A DNA stretch of 38,129 bases from Chloroflexota bacterium (lineage in GTDB: Bacteria; Chloroflexota; Ktedonobacteria; Ktedonobacterales; JADMIN01): assembly GCA_021814145.1 (NCBI GenBank), contig JAKAIY010000018.1:1-38129 (forward strand), written 5' to 3'. Positions within the stretch are counted from its first letter, which is position 1. The number at the start of each line of letters is the position of its first letter. The position numbers and the translations under genes were made by a program. Under the pieces are notes generated by a model. That model saw only the letters and a list, made by a program, of their open reading frames with translations. It ran no database searches and was not told where the DNA came from. Shown piece by piece: positions 8,966 to 16,888 of this stretch.

Positions 8966-10132
8966 TCAGCGAGCGCGGGCGGCGATGAACTGGTCGCGCA
9001 GAGGTTCATCCGCCGCGAGATCAATGGCGGTCCAGGCCATCGCCAGCGCGCCATCGTAGAGCGCCTGATCCGCCTCAGGCGTGACACAGGCGGCGGCGAA
9101 CTCCGGCTGGTGGTTGACTGCGGGCAGCGAGTTGACGCCGATCAGCGGGTGAATGGAAGGAACGACGAGCGAGACGTTGCCCATGTCAGTCGAAGCGGAT
9201 GAGGGCAGCTCGAAGAACGCCCGGCCCAGGTCTTCAGCGTTGCGCTGGTAGAGCGCGGCCAGCCCGGCGTGGTGCAGCACCTGCGCGTAAGGCTGGTCGC
9301 CGCCGGTGATTTCCAGCTGGGCGCCAGTCGCCAGCGCGCCAGCCTCGAAACAGCGGATGACGCGCGGCGTCAGCTCACGCAGCTCGTCGAGTGTCTCGGA
9401 GCGGACAATGTAGCTGGCGGCGGTATGCGCGGGAATGACGTTGGGCGCGTCACCGCCGCGCGTGATGATGCCGTGGATACGGTCGGTCGGGCGGATGCTC
9501 TGGCGCAGCAGGCCAATGGCGGTCTGCGCGATGGTGAGCGCGTCGGCGGCATTGATCCCCAGCTCCGGAAAAGCGGAGGCGTGCGCCTCTTTGCCGGTAT
9601 AGCGCGCCTCAAACATGGAGGCGGCGATCATCTTGGGGCGGGCGGAGTCCACTGGCGCGGGATGAACCATCATCGCGACATGCGCGTCATCAAACGCGCC
9701 GCGATCCAGCAGCAGAATCTTGCCGCCCGCGTTTCCGGTCTCCTCGGCGGGGCAGCCGATGACGGTGACGGTCAGGCCCACATCATCCGCGACACGCGCC
9801 GCCGCCACGCCCGCGCCCGCCGCCATCGCGGCGATCAGGTTGTGGCCGCAGGCGTGGCCGATGCCAGGGAGCGCGTCATACTCAGCGCAGATCGCGACAT
9901 GCAGCGGCCCAGAGCCCGCGCGGGCGATGAACGCGGTGGGGATGTCGCGAACGCCAGCTTCAACCGCGAAGCCCGCGTCGGTGAGGTATTCGGCGAGCCA
10001 GGTGGAGGCCCGCTCCTCCTCGTAAGCCAGTTCCGGCTGAGCGTGGATGCGACGGCTGAGCGCGACCAGCCCCGTGCGCTCGCGCTCGAGGCGCTCCCGC
10101 GCGCCCGCTTTCATGGCATCGAGCGTCGTCAT
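8966..10132 (-). CDS. M20 family metallopeptidase / amidohydrolase (AbgB or ACY1L2-like)
   Basis: A 388-residue zinc hydrolase that would cleave an amide bond in an N-acyl amino acid or aminobenzoyl-glutamate-like compound in the cytoplasm. Visible family motifs: RRIHAQPELAYEE near the N-terminus, AEYDALPGIGHACGHNL (metal-binding His and Asp region), PAEETGNAGGK with the catalytic Glu, the dimerisation-domain segment KEAHASAFPELGINAADAL, and IHPLIGVNS near the end with a further His. The CAEYDALPGIGHACGHN wording places it with AbgB/ACY1L2 proteins rather than carboxypeptidase G2. ATG 10132 is chosen for its AGGAGG eight bases upstream; a longer frame to 10180 exists. Substrate not determinable. 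Confidence 0.88.
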   Translation of the reverse strand: MTTLDAMKAGARERLERERTGLVALSRRIHAQPELAYEEERASTWLAEYLTDAGFAVEAGVRDIPTAFIARAGSGPLHVAICAEYDALPGIGHACGHNLIAAMAAGAGVAAARVADDVGLTVTVIGCPAEETGNAGGKILLLDRGAFDDAHVAMMVHPAPVDSARPKMIAASMFEARYTGKEAHASAFPELGINAADALTIAQTAIGLLRQSIRPTDRIHGIITRGGDAPNVIPAHTAASYIVRSETLDELRELTPRVIRCFEAGALATGAQLEITGGDQPYAQVLHHAGLAALYQRNAEDLGRAFFELPSSASTDMGNVSLVVPSIHPLIGVNSLPAVNHQPEFAAACVTPEADQALYDGALAMAWTAIDLAADEPLRDQFIAARAR

Positions 10133-10210
10133 GCGAAACGCCTCCTCTTTAAGATGCCGCTCAACATCCTGGCGGTTCACGGGCGAGAGCCGGGCGGTCG
10201 CGCCAGGGGC

Positions 10211-12646
10211 CTATTCGCCACCCTCGCCACTGGCATGGTCCGCGTCAGTGGGACCGGCGATCATCCGCATGCCAGGCTCGGCGCCGGCGGGTATCCCCTC
10301 GATCATGCGAACGACGACCACGCCGATATTATCTTCACCGCCATTGGCGTTGGCCTCGCGTATCAACAACTCGACCGCTTGCGTAGGGTCGGCGGCGCCG
10401 CGCAGGATATTGGCGATCTGCGGGTCGCGTACCATCTCCCACAAGCCGTCACTGCATAGCAGCAGCTTATCACCAGCTTGCAATTCCTGCTCAAAGGTAT
10501 CCACGTCAATTTGCTCGTCCGCGCCGCCCAGGCTGCGATAGATCTGGTTGCGCCGTGGGTGGATGTAGATATCCTCAGGCTTGATAACGCCCGAGGCGGC
10601 CAGGCTCGCCACAATCGAGTGATCGGTGGTGATCTGTTTCAGGTCCGTATCCGGGTTGAGCAGGTAGGTCCGGCTGTCACCGATGTTGATGATATACGCG
10701 CGGTCATCCACCACGAGCGCGGCGGTGACAGTAGACCCCATATCGCTCGCTTTCTCGAGGTTGTGGCGCTGGATTTCCAGATGCGCGCTCCGCACGCTCT
10801 CGATGAGCAGGTCGCGCGACGCTGCCGGATCGAAGCGCTGGGCGGAGGTGAGCGCGCGCACGACCGAGCGGGCGATGATCTCGATCGCCAGGCGGCTGGC
10901 GAACCGCCCGTTGAGATGGCCGCCCATGCCATCGGCGACGATGAAGAGGCCGAACGGCTGGAGACGCCCGCCTTCTTTGCGGATGCCTTCCAGGGCGAAG
11001 ACATTGTCCTGGTTCGGATTGCTCGCGCGCGTGATGCCGGGATCAGTCAGCGCGGCGGAGCGCGGACTCAGGATCGAGCTCGCGCGGGGCGCGGAGGTTG
11101 CGCGCGGAACGGCGGTCATGCGCGCGGTGGCCAGCTTGTCTATCGCCACGCTCGTGGATTTGTCGCTGGCGCTGTGCGCGCCGACGCCAGCCTCCACGAG
11201 CGGCATGGGGCGCGTGGGCGACTCTGGCACGTCCTCCAGCGCCATGTCAGGAGGCAGCAAGTCCAGCATCACCTCATCCACCGGGGCCGGAACGGCGGCG
11301 CGCCGCCGCCGCTGGCGCGCGACCAGAGCGGCGCCCGCGCCGATCAGCAGGAGCAGAACGACAAGCGCCGCGCCACCCAGCAATGCGAGTGTCTTCTTGC
11401 CAGGCCCTCCGCCGCTTGCGGTGGTTTGCGGCGCCGGGCCGGGCTGCGCGGAAGCGGTTAGCGAAGGGATATCGCCGCTCTGCCTGGCGGCGGCGTCAGC
11501 GAACGGCTGAGCGCCGGCGAAGTCGGGATAGGTAGAGAGCAGGCGCGTGAATACGCCGTGCGCCGCGCCATAGTCCGGCGAGCTGGCGTAGAAATCCGCG
11601 AGGCCCTGCGCCCACTGGCTCATCAGCGGGCCGGACTTGCCCGTGATACCGCCGATCGCGGCGTTGATCGCGCTGACGCCGTAGAGAATATGGTTGCCCT
11701 GATTATCGGGGCCGATCATGCCAATCAGCCGCCCATTGCCGTCCACCTCAACCGCGCCAAGGGAGAGTTGCGTGGCGAGCGCGGCGAGTTGCGGCGGCGC
11801 GGTGGGAGCGAGTGTCGCGGTAGGGGCCGCGCTGGGCGCGCCGGTCGCGGCGGGAGCGGCGGTCGCCGTCGGCGGCGGAGCGGAGACAAAGACCTGGCTG
11901 GCGGGGAAAGCGACCGGATAGAGCGTAGTGGGAATATCGCCCCTGAGCAACGAGTCGCGATTGAGCGGCGCGCCATTGTAGCCGGTCAGGTCAATGAACG
12001 TCGCGGCGTTGGGGTCGGGTGGCGCGTCGGAGACCTGCGGCGTCTGCAGGACGGGCAGATCGTGCGCGGGAGCGCCGCTGGGGATCGTGAGCGGCAGCGC
12101 CAGCAGCTTGGGGCCGGACGCGGTCCCGGTCGTGTGGATCTGGCTGGGGTCAATCGTGTACGTGACGCTGCCCATCTGCTGGGCGCTGACCCCGGTATAC
12201 GCGGCGTTGAGCAGGACCTGGATCTTGATGATGCCCCAGCTTTGCGCTGAGCCATTGAACTGCGTGAAAGTCGTTTTCACGCCCTGGCAGGGATTGATCG
12301 GGTTGACGAGCGCGGTGGGCAGCAGGACATAGTTGTAGGAGTTGAGGCCGGAGCCAGTCGTGCCCACGATCACGCCCGTCCCGGCGCACTGGCTGAGCGC
12401 CGGAATCAGGCCGGCGTTCGCGGTGGCGCCATAGTAGGAGGTCAGCACACGCACGACGGCGACGCGGGCGTATGCGGCGTTTTCCGCCGGGCGCGCGGAC
12501 GCGGCGGCCAGCGTGACGGCGCGCGCGGGCGCGGCCTGGGCGGTTCCCGTTGCGCCCAGCGACATGACAGCCAGCGCCAGCGCGCCAACCAGCGCCAGCC
12601 CCACCGCGCGTGTCACGCTCCGCCCCAGCAACCTCCCTGATGACAT
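10211..12646 (-). CDS. Transmembrane PP2C-family Ser/Thr phosphatase with extracellular degenerate trypsin-like domain
   Basis: An 811-residue single-pass protein. Residues 1-40 are a signal sequence ending ...GTAQA. Residues about 55-330 resemble a trypsin-like fold (AGTGVIVG near the start, AVEVDGNGRLIGMIG near the end), but the positions expected for catalytic His and Ser carry other residues, so it is probably a non-enzymatic binding domain (inference). An Ala/Pro/Thr linker, a helical segment and one membrane helix (about 418-443, followed by RQRRRR) come next. The cytoplasmic part from about 540 is a complete PP2C: SNPNQDN, VADGMGG, GSTVTAALV, INIGDSRTYLL, LCSDGLWEM and GEDNIGVVVV supply the metal-binding Asp residues. 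It would dephosphorylate Ser/Thr kinase targets in response to an external cue. ATG 12646 has GGGAGG upstream; TTG at 12661 is the frame's first start. No kinase is adjacent. Confidence 0.88.
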   Translation of the reverse strand: MSSGRLLGRSVTRAVGLALVGALALAVMSLGATGTAQAAPARAVTLAAASARPAENAAYARVAVVRVLTSYYGATANAGLIPALSQCAGTGVIVGTTGSGLNSYNYVLLPTALVNPINPCQGVKTTFTQFNGSAQSWGIIKIQVLLNAAYTGVSAQQMGSVTYTIDPSQIHTTGTASGPKLLALPLTIPSGAPAHDLPVLQTPQVSDAPPDPNAATFIDLTGYNGAPLNRDSLLRGDIPTTLYPVAFPASQVFVSAPPPTATAAPAATGAPSAAPTATLAPTAPPQLAALATQLSLGAVEVDGNGRLIGMIGPDNQGNHILYGVSAINAAIGGITGKSGPLMSQWAQGLADFYASSPDYGAAHGVFTRLLSTYPDFAGAQPFADAAARQSGDIPSLTASAQPGPAPQTTASGGGPGKKTLALLGGAALVVLLLLIGAGAALVARQRRRRAAVPAPVDEVMLDLLPPDMALEDVPESPTRPMPLVEAGVGAHSASDKSTSVAIDKLATARMTAVPRATSAPRASSILSPRSAALTDPGITRASNPNQDNVFALEGIRKEGGRLQPFGLFIVADGMGGHLNGRFASRLAIEIIARSVVRALTSAQRFDPAASRDLLIESVRSAHLEIQRHNLEKASDMGSTVTAALVVDDRAYIINIGDSRTYLLNPDTDLKQITTDHSIVASLAASGVIKPEDIYIHPRRNQIYRSLGGADEQIDVDTFEQELQAGDKLLLCSDGLWEMVRDPQIANILRGAADPTQAVELLIREANANGGEDNIGVVVVRMIEGIPAGAEPGMRMIAGPTDADHASGEGGE

Positions 12647-12780
12647 GCGCTGTCCTCCCAATATCCTGTTGTTACTCTATTGCCGATCCACTGCCATCGC
12701 GCGGCCAGATGCCCAACAGTGTAACGTATGGGAGGCCTTTCGTGGGGAACACCGGCCCGCAACTCCCAGCGCGCCGCCCT

Positions 12781-12910
12781 CTAGCGCCCCTCATGGGTGA
12801 TGATCGTGGGCTGGTTGGGAAGATTGAGCAGCGCGCTGGCGAGGAATGTGGGGCGAATGACGCCCGCCACGCGCGCGCCCAGCCTCCGTATCGAAGCGGT
12901 AGAGTCGCAT
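12781..12910 (-). pseudogene. Short frame-disrupted reading frame after the methyltransferase
   Basis: Just after the methyltransferase stop, ATG at 12910 preceded by GGAAGG at good spacing opens a frame beginning MRLYRFDTEAGR but stopping after 39 codons in low-complexity Arg/His sequence (stop at 12793-12791). A second minus-strand frame then reads protein-like sequence (VAGVIRPTFLASALLNL... ending ITHEGR) to a TAG at 12783-12781. The pattern suggests a gene start and a gene end joined by a deletion or frameshift. I do not recognise the family. It could also be chance. Confidence 0.3.
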
Positions 12911-12925
12911 GGCGGGAGCCTTCCA

Positions 12926-13603
12926 CTATGATGAGCGTTTCACGCAGAGGTAATGCAGGTAGCCGTCACCCTCCGCCGTCTCGACGATGGTAAACCCGGC
13001 CTCAGCCAGCCATGCCCGCGTCTGCCCGTCGGTTGGGTAGTAGTGGTAGCCGCCGTGGTGCGCGTATTCGCCATAGATGAGCGGCAGGCCCAGCCGCTGG
13101 CCCGCTTCGTAGGCGATGCGCAGCTCCTCGTCTGACTCTATCTCGACCGTGATGTAGAGATGGCCCTGGGGATGGAGCGCCCGCGCGAAGCGGCCCAGGA
13201 CGAGCGGCCAGTCCTCCGGGAACACATTCTCCATCGCGTCCATGCAGATGACGCCATCAAAGGCGTCGGTGAAGCCAAGCTCCTGCAGCCCCACTTGCTC
13301 TGTGGCCACATCAGGATGCTTTTCGCGGGCGCGGGCAAGCATCCGCGCGGACTGATCGGTCCCGACCACCGCGCAGCCGCGCTCCAGCAGCAGCGGCCAG
13401 TATTTGCCCGTGCCACAGGCAGCGTCGAGTATATGCGCGTGTGGCGGGAGGCGGTCGAGAAAATGAGCGAGCGTCTGGCGGTGGGTGTCGCTGATGGTGG
13501 CGCCCCAGCGCTCGTCGTACTGCCGGGCGTAGATCGTGTCCATCTGGACTTCGTTCCACAGCCGCCGCTCCCGCCGCCATTCCTCGCGATCCATTCCGCT
13601 CAC
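12926..13603 (-). CDS. Class I SAM-dependent methyltransferase
   Basis: A 225-residue methyltransferase with the Rossmann fold hallmarks: motif I ILDAACGTGKYWPLLLERG near residue 60, the acidic residue of motif II in VVGTDQSARML, motif for the third strand FDGVICMDAMENV, and a post-motif strand HLYITVEI. The closest general type is UbiE/Methyltransf_11/25; the target molecule is unknown. The GTG at 13603 is chosen because AAGGAG lies seven bases before it, while the ATG three codons later would be too far. It lies 82 bases after the thiolase, with a hairpin between them, so it may be transcribed separately. Confidence 0.85.
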   Translation of the reverse strand: MSGMDREEWRRERRLWNEVQMDTIYARQYDERWGATISDTHRQTLAHFLDRLPPHAHILDAACGTGKYWPLLLERGCAVVGTDQSARMLARAREKHPDVATEQVGLQELGFTDAFDGVICMDAMENVFPEDWPLVLGRFARALHPQGHLYITVEIESDEELRIAYEAGQRLGLPLIYGEYAHHGGYHYYPTDGQTRAWLAEAGFTIVETAEGDGYLHYLCVKRSS

Positions 13604-13631
13604 TTGAGCGCTCCTTCACCCATCAGCCATT

Positions 13632-13665
13632 CCCATCGCTGGCGTGATCGCACACCAGCGATGGG
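13632..13665 (-). terminator. Terminator-like hairpin after the thiolase gene
   Basis: CCCATCGCTGG (13632-13642) pairs perfectly with CCAGCGATGGG (13655-13665); three more pairs after one mismatch close an ATCG tetraloop. It begins 20 bases after the thiolase stop. No T-run follows on the minus strand. Confidence 0.55.
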
Positions 13666-13685
13666 CGGAAACGTCCGGCGATTGG

Positions 13686-14888
13686 CTATGCCAGCGCCTC
13701 GAAGATGGCGGCGATGCCCTGGCCGCCGCCGATGCAGAGCGAGGCCGCGCCATAGCGCAGATTGTTGCGGCGCAGCTCGTGGATCAGGGTGAGGGTCAGG
13801 CGCGCGCCGCTAGCCGCCAGCGGGTGGCCCAGCGAGATGGCGCCACCGTTGACATTGGTCTTGTCGCGGTCGAGGCCCAGCTCCTTCTCCACAGCGAGAT
13901 ACTGCGCCGAAAACGCCTCGTTGACCTCCACGCGGTCGAGCTGGCCCAGCGTCAGGTCGGCGCGCTTGAGCGCCTGGCGGATCGCCGGGGCGGGGCCGAT
14001 GCCCATGATGCTCGGCTCGACGCCGACGACTCCCCACGAGAGGATGCGCGCCAGTGGCTTCAGCCCGCGCTCGCGCGCGACGCCCGCCGTCGTCAGGACG
14101 AGCGCCGCGCCCGCGTCGTTGATGCCGCTGGCGTTGCCGGCGGTCACGACGCCACCTTCGCGGAAGCGGGGCGGGAGCTTGGCCAGCGCCTCCATCGAAG
14201 TCTCGCGGATGCCCTCATCCTGGGTGATCTGGGTCACACGGCCCTTGCGGTCCTTGACCTCGACGGGAACGATCTCCTCGGCGAGCCAGCCGCGCTCCTG
14301 GGCGTTGCGCGCCGTCTGCTGGCTGCGCAGGGCGTAAGCGTCAATCTCCTCGCGGGTCAGGCCATACTGCTCAGCCAGGTTCTCGGCGGTAATCGCCATG
14401 CCGCAGCCGCAGTAAGGGTCAACCAGACCCTCCCAGAGGTAATCTTCGAGCTTGTGCTCACCCAGGTTGAGGCCATTCCGGGCGCCGCGAATGACGAATG
14501 GCGCCTGGGTCATGTTCTCGGCGCCACCCACCAGCGCGAAGGTCGCCTCGCCCAGCAGCAGCGACTGCGCGCCAGAGACGACCGCCTGGAGGCCGGAGCC
14601 GCAGAGGCGGTTGACAGTCAGCGCGGGTGTCTCAATGGGGACGCCCGCCTTGAGGGCGACATGGCGGGCAAGGTAGATGGCGTCTTTGCTGGTCTGCATG
14701 ACGTTGCCGAAGACGACCTCGTCCACCTCCTTCGGGTCCACACCGGAGCGGGCCAGCGCCTCACGCGCGGCGATGGCGCCCAGATCAATGGCTGTCACAT
14801 CCCTGAGCGAGCCCATGAACGTTCCAAACGGCGTGCGCGCGCCGCCAAGCACGACCACATCGCGGTCATTGAGCGTCGTCTCTGACAT
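13686..14888 (-). CDS. Acetyl-CoA C-acetyltransferase (thiolase)
   Basis: A 400-residue thiolase that joins two acetyl-CoA to acetoacetyl-CoA or cleaves 3-ketoacyl-CoA. The nucleophilic Cys96 lies in TVNRLCGSGLQAV; the C-terminal part carries NVNGGAISLGHPLAASGARL (His) and the second Cys in SLCIGGGQGIAAIFE; NEAFSAQ is also present. Length is typical of biosynthetic thiolases (about 390-400). ATG 14888 follows GGAGG by seven bases; the upstream extension to 14942 is rejected. It shares a 304-base divergent region with the TetR gene. Together with the 3-hydroxybutyryl-CoA dehydrogenase at 21.6-22.5 kb it could supply butyrate/PHB-type or fatty-acid oxidation steps, but no operon links them. Confidence 0.93.
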   Translation of the reverse strand: MSETTLNDRDVVVLGGARTPFGTFMGSLRDVTAIDLGAIAAREALARSGVDPKEVDEVVFGNVMQTSKDAIYLARHVALKAGVPIETPALTVNRLCGSGLQAVVSGAQSLLLGEATFALVGGAENMTQAPFVIRGARNGLNLGEHKLEDYLWEGLVDPYCGCGMAITAENLAEQYGLTREEIDAYALRSQQTARNAQERGWLAEEIVPVEVKDRKGRVTQITQDEGIRETSMEALAKLPPRFREGGVVTAGNASGINDAGAALVLTTAGVARERGLKPLARILSWGVVGVEPSIMGIGPAPAIRQALKRADLTLGQLDRVEVNEAFSAQYLAVEKELGLDRDKTNVNGGAISLGHPLAASGARLTLTLIHELRRNNLRYGAASLCIGGGQGIAAIFEALA

Positions 14889-15095
14889 CGTGTGTCCTCC
14901 TGAGCGCCGGGCCGCGCCATCGCCGCCAGGCCCCCTATCCATATCAGATGAGCTCCCAATTAATTAAGGAGCGCGCCTGCCACGCGCCCGTCGCTCCGAG
15001 CCCCCACGAGGCCCGGGCGCTCAGCGCTCCTGTGCAGTCTAGCATCGCAGGGCGCCCGCCGCAAATAGCGGATGGCCTTTCTCCGCGGCGCGCTC

Positions 15096-15124
15096 TTGAC
15101 GCGCGGCGCACGGTGACTTACTAT
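15096..15124 (+). promoter_or_regulatory. Promoter of the tetR-ABC transporter operon
   Basis: TTGACG (15096-15101) and TACTAT (15119-15124) are separated by exactly 17 bases, a good sigma-70-type promoter. It ends about 70 bases before the tetR start, and its -10 box overlaps the inverted repeat at 15120-15155. Confidence 0.65.
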
Positions 15125-15155
15125 CTGACCGGATCTGTTTATCTGGTCAGATAGT
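15120..15155. promoter_or_regulatory. Inverted-repeat operator, probable TetR binding site
   Basis: ACTATCTGACC (15120-15130) and GGTCAGATAGT (15145-15155) are a perfect 11-bp inverted repeat with a 14-base spacer, placed over the -10 box and transcription start of tetR. The position suits autorepression by the TetR protein encoded just downstream. Confidence 0.7.
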
Positions 15156-15192
15156 CATTTGGTCACACGCGCGACGACGAACGAAGGGGCAT

Positions 15193-15957
15193 ATGGCGAC
15201 CAGCAGCCAGGGCAAGAAGCGTGCGCCCGCTGAAAACAATGCGTCCGATCAGTGGCGGGAGCGCGAGCCAGACGAGCGCCAGCTGCGCGAGGAGCGCATC
15301 CTCGACGCCGCCGCGACGCTGCTCGTGCGCTGGGGCTATCGCAAGACAACGATTGATGACGTGGCCCGCGAGGCAGGTGTTGGCAAAGGCACCATCTACC
15401 TGCACTGGAAAGACAAGAACGAGCTGTTTCGCGCCGCGATCATGCGGGCAAACCAGCTGCTTGGCCAGGACATCATGCGGCGGATCGCGGACGACCCGGA
15501 GGGCGGGCTGCCGCACCGGCTGTGGGCGCATGGGATGGTCGCCGCGCTCGACAACCCGCTCATGGCGGCCATCGTCAAAGGGCAAGCGGATATTTTTCAG
15601 GGCTTCATCGGTGGATTCGACCCACAGACTCGCGACCAGCTCACCGGCAACGCCGAGGAGTACGTCGTCCAGCTACAGCGCGCCGGACTGATTCGCACGG
15701 ATATTCCCGCTCGCGTCATCACGTATCTGATGGCCGCCCTGAAGGTGGGCGTCATTACCGCGCCAGATCTCACCGGCAAAGAATACATGCCCCCGATGGA
15801 GCGGCTGACCGAGGCGATCAGTGACCTGTTTCGCCGCTGGCTGGAGCCAGAGCGGCTCCCCGACGATAGCGAAGCGGGCAAGCGGCTGCTGGCGGAGTTG
15901 CTGGAGAACGTCCAGGACATCGGAGAATCCCATCTGTCAAAGAGAGAGCGTGAATAG
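15193..15957 (+). CDS. TetR/AcrR family transcriptional regulator
   Basis: A 254-residue repressor. The N-terminal helix-turn-helix lies at about residues 35-80 (ILDAAATLLVRWGYRKTTIDDVA, then GVGKGTIYLHWKDKNELFR), the standard TetR_N pattern. The C-terminal part (about 90-250) is helical and would bind an inducer, likely a substrate of the adjacent exporter. ATG 15193 is preceded by AAGGGG. The stop is one base ahead of the ABC ATPase start, so the three genes form an operon. Autoregulation is suggested by the perfect inverted repeat over its own promoter. Confidence 0.92.
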   Translation: MATSSQGKKRAPAENNASDQWREREPDERQLREERILDAAATLLVRWGYRKTTIDDVAREAGVGKGTIYLHWKDKNELFRAAIMRANQLLGQDIMRRIADDPEGGLPHRLWAHGMVAALDNPLMAAIVKGQADIFQGFIGGFDPQTRDQLTGNAEEYVVQLQRAGLIRTDIPARVITYLMAALKVGVITAPDLTGKEYMPPMERLTEAISDLFRRWLEPERLPDDSEAGKRLLAELLENVQDIGESHLSKRERE

Positions 15958-15958
15958 T

Positions 15959-16888
15959 ATGACCGCAATCATCGAGGTCGAGAACCTGACCAAGAGCTAC
16001 GGTGGCAAGCGCGGCGTCATTGACGTGTCCTTCCAGGTGGAAGAAGGTGAAGTCTTTGGCTTCCTCGGCCCGAATGGCGCGGGCAAGACCACAACCATCC
16101 GCACGCTGATGGCGCTCCTGAAGGCTGACACGGGAACGGCGCGCATCGCCGGGATGGATTGCTGGCGGGAATCGGTGGCGATCAAGCGGCTGGTGGGCTA
16201 TCTGCCCAGCGAGCTTTCACTCGATTCTGGCCTGACCGGCGGCCAGGTCCTGGAATACTTTGGCCATTTGCGCGGCGGCGTTGATCAGGCCTACCTTAAA
16301 CAGCTCATCCAGCGGCTAAGCCTGGACCCCACCCGCAAGTTCCGCCAGTATTCCACAGGCGACAAGCGCAAGATTGGCCTGATCCAGGCCTTCATGCATC
16401 GCCCGCGCCTGCTGATCCTGGACGAACCAACCAATGGCCTGGACCCGCTAAACCAGCAGGAGTTCAGCCACATGGTAGCCGAGACGCGCGATGAGGGCCG
16501 CACGGTCTTCCTCTCCTCGCACATCATGACTGAGGTGGAGCAGATCTGCGAGCGCGTGGCGATCATCCGGGAGGGGCGTCTCGCGCGCGTGGGCGGCGTG
16601 ACTGAGCTGAAGGACATCAAGCGGCACGAGGTCACAATCACCTTCGCTGGCGCGGCGCCAGCCAGCGCGTTCCAGGGCCTGGCGGGCGTGGATCAGGTGG
16701 AGGAGCTGGCCGATGGGCATACCCTGCGGCTGGCCGTATCTGGCGAGGTGGACGCCGTGATCAAGGCGGCGGCGCGGTTTTCAGTAGTCACCCTGGCGAG
16801 CCATGAGCCTAGCCTGGAGGAGATCTTCCTGCGTTACTACGAGGGTGACGGCGCGACAGCGAAGGAGGCCGAACATGTGGTTCAGTAA
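15959..16888 (+). CDS. ABC transporter ATP-binding protein
   Basis: A 309-residue ATPase of the drug/antibiotic-exporter (CcmA/DrrA-like) class. Walker A is GPNGAGKTTT (about residue 40), the Q-loop region is near LVGYLPSELS, the signature is degenerate (YSTGDKRKIGL, instead of LSGGQ), Walker B is LLILDEPTNGLDP and the switch His is in FLSSHIM. The C-terminal 70 residues form the usual DUF4162-like tail. It begins one base after the tetR stop and overlaps the permease gene by 14 bases, so the pair is surely co-expressed. A frame open further upstream (from 15821) is within tetR and rejected. Confidence 0.93.
   Translation: MTAIIEVENLTKSYGGKRGVIDVSFQVEEGEVFGFLGPNGAGKTTTIRTLMALLKADTGTARIAGMDCWRESVAIKRLVGYLPSELSLDSGLTGGQVLEYFGHLRGGVDQAYLKQLIQRLSLDPTRKFRQYSTGDKRKIGLIQAFMHRPRLLILDEPTNGLDPLNQQEFSHMVAETRDEGRTVFLSSHIMTEVEQICERVAIIREGRLARVGGVTELKDIKRHEVTITFAGAAPASAFQGLAGVDQVEELADGHTLRLAVSGEVDAVIKAAARFSVVTLASHEPSLEEIFLRYYEGDGATAKEAEHVVQ

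Larger units (their letters stand above)
14889..15192. other. Divergent intergenic region between thiolase and tetR
   Basis: No gene is seen. The right part carries the tetR promoter and operator described separately. The left part must hold the thiolase promoter; an AT-rich patch around 14955-14971 (AATTAATTAAGG) is the only clear landmark and no good -35/-10 pair is evident there. Confidence 0.5.

Noticed and set aside
9269-10459. 396-codon plus-strand open frame opposite the M20 gene
   Set aside because: It spans two genes on the other strand and has low-complexity composition.
13644-14885. 413-codon plus-strand open frame opposite the thiolase
   Set aside because: It is fully antisense to the thiolase, which has all family motifs.
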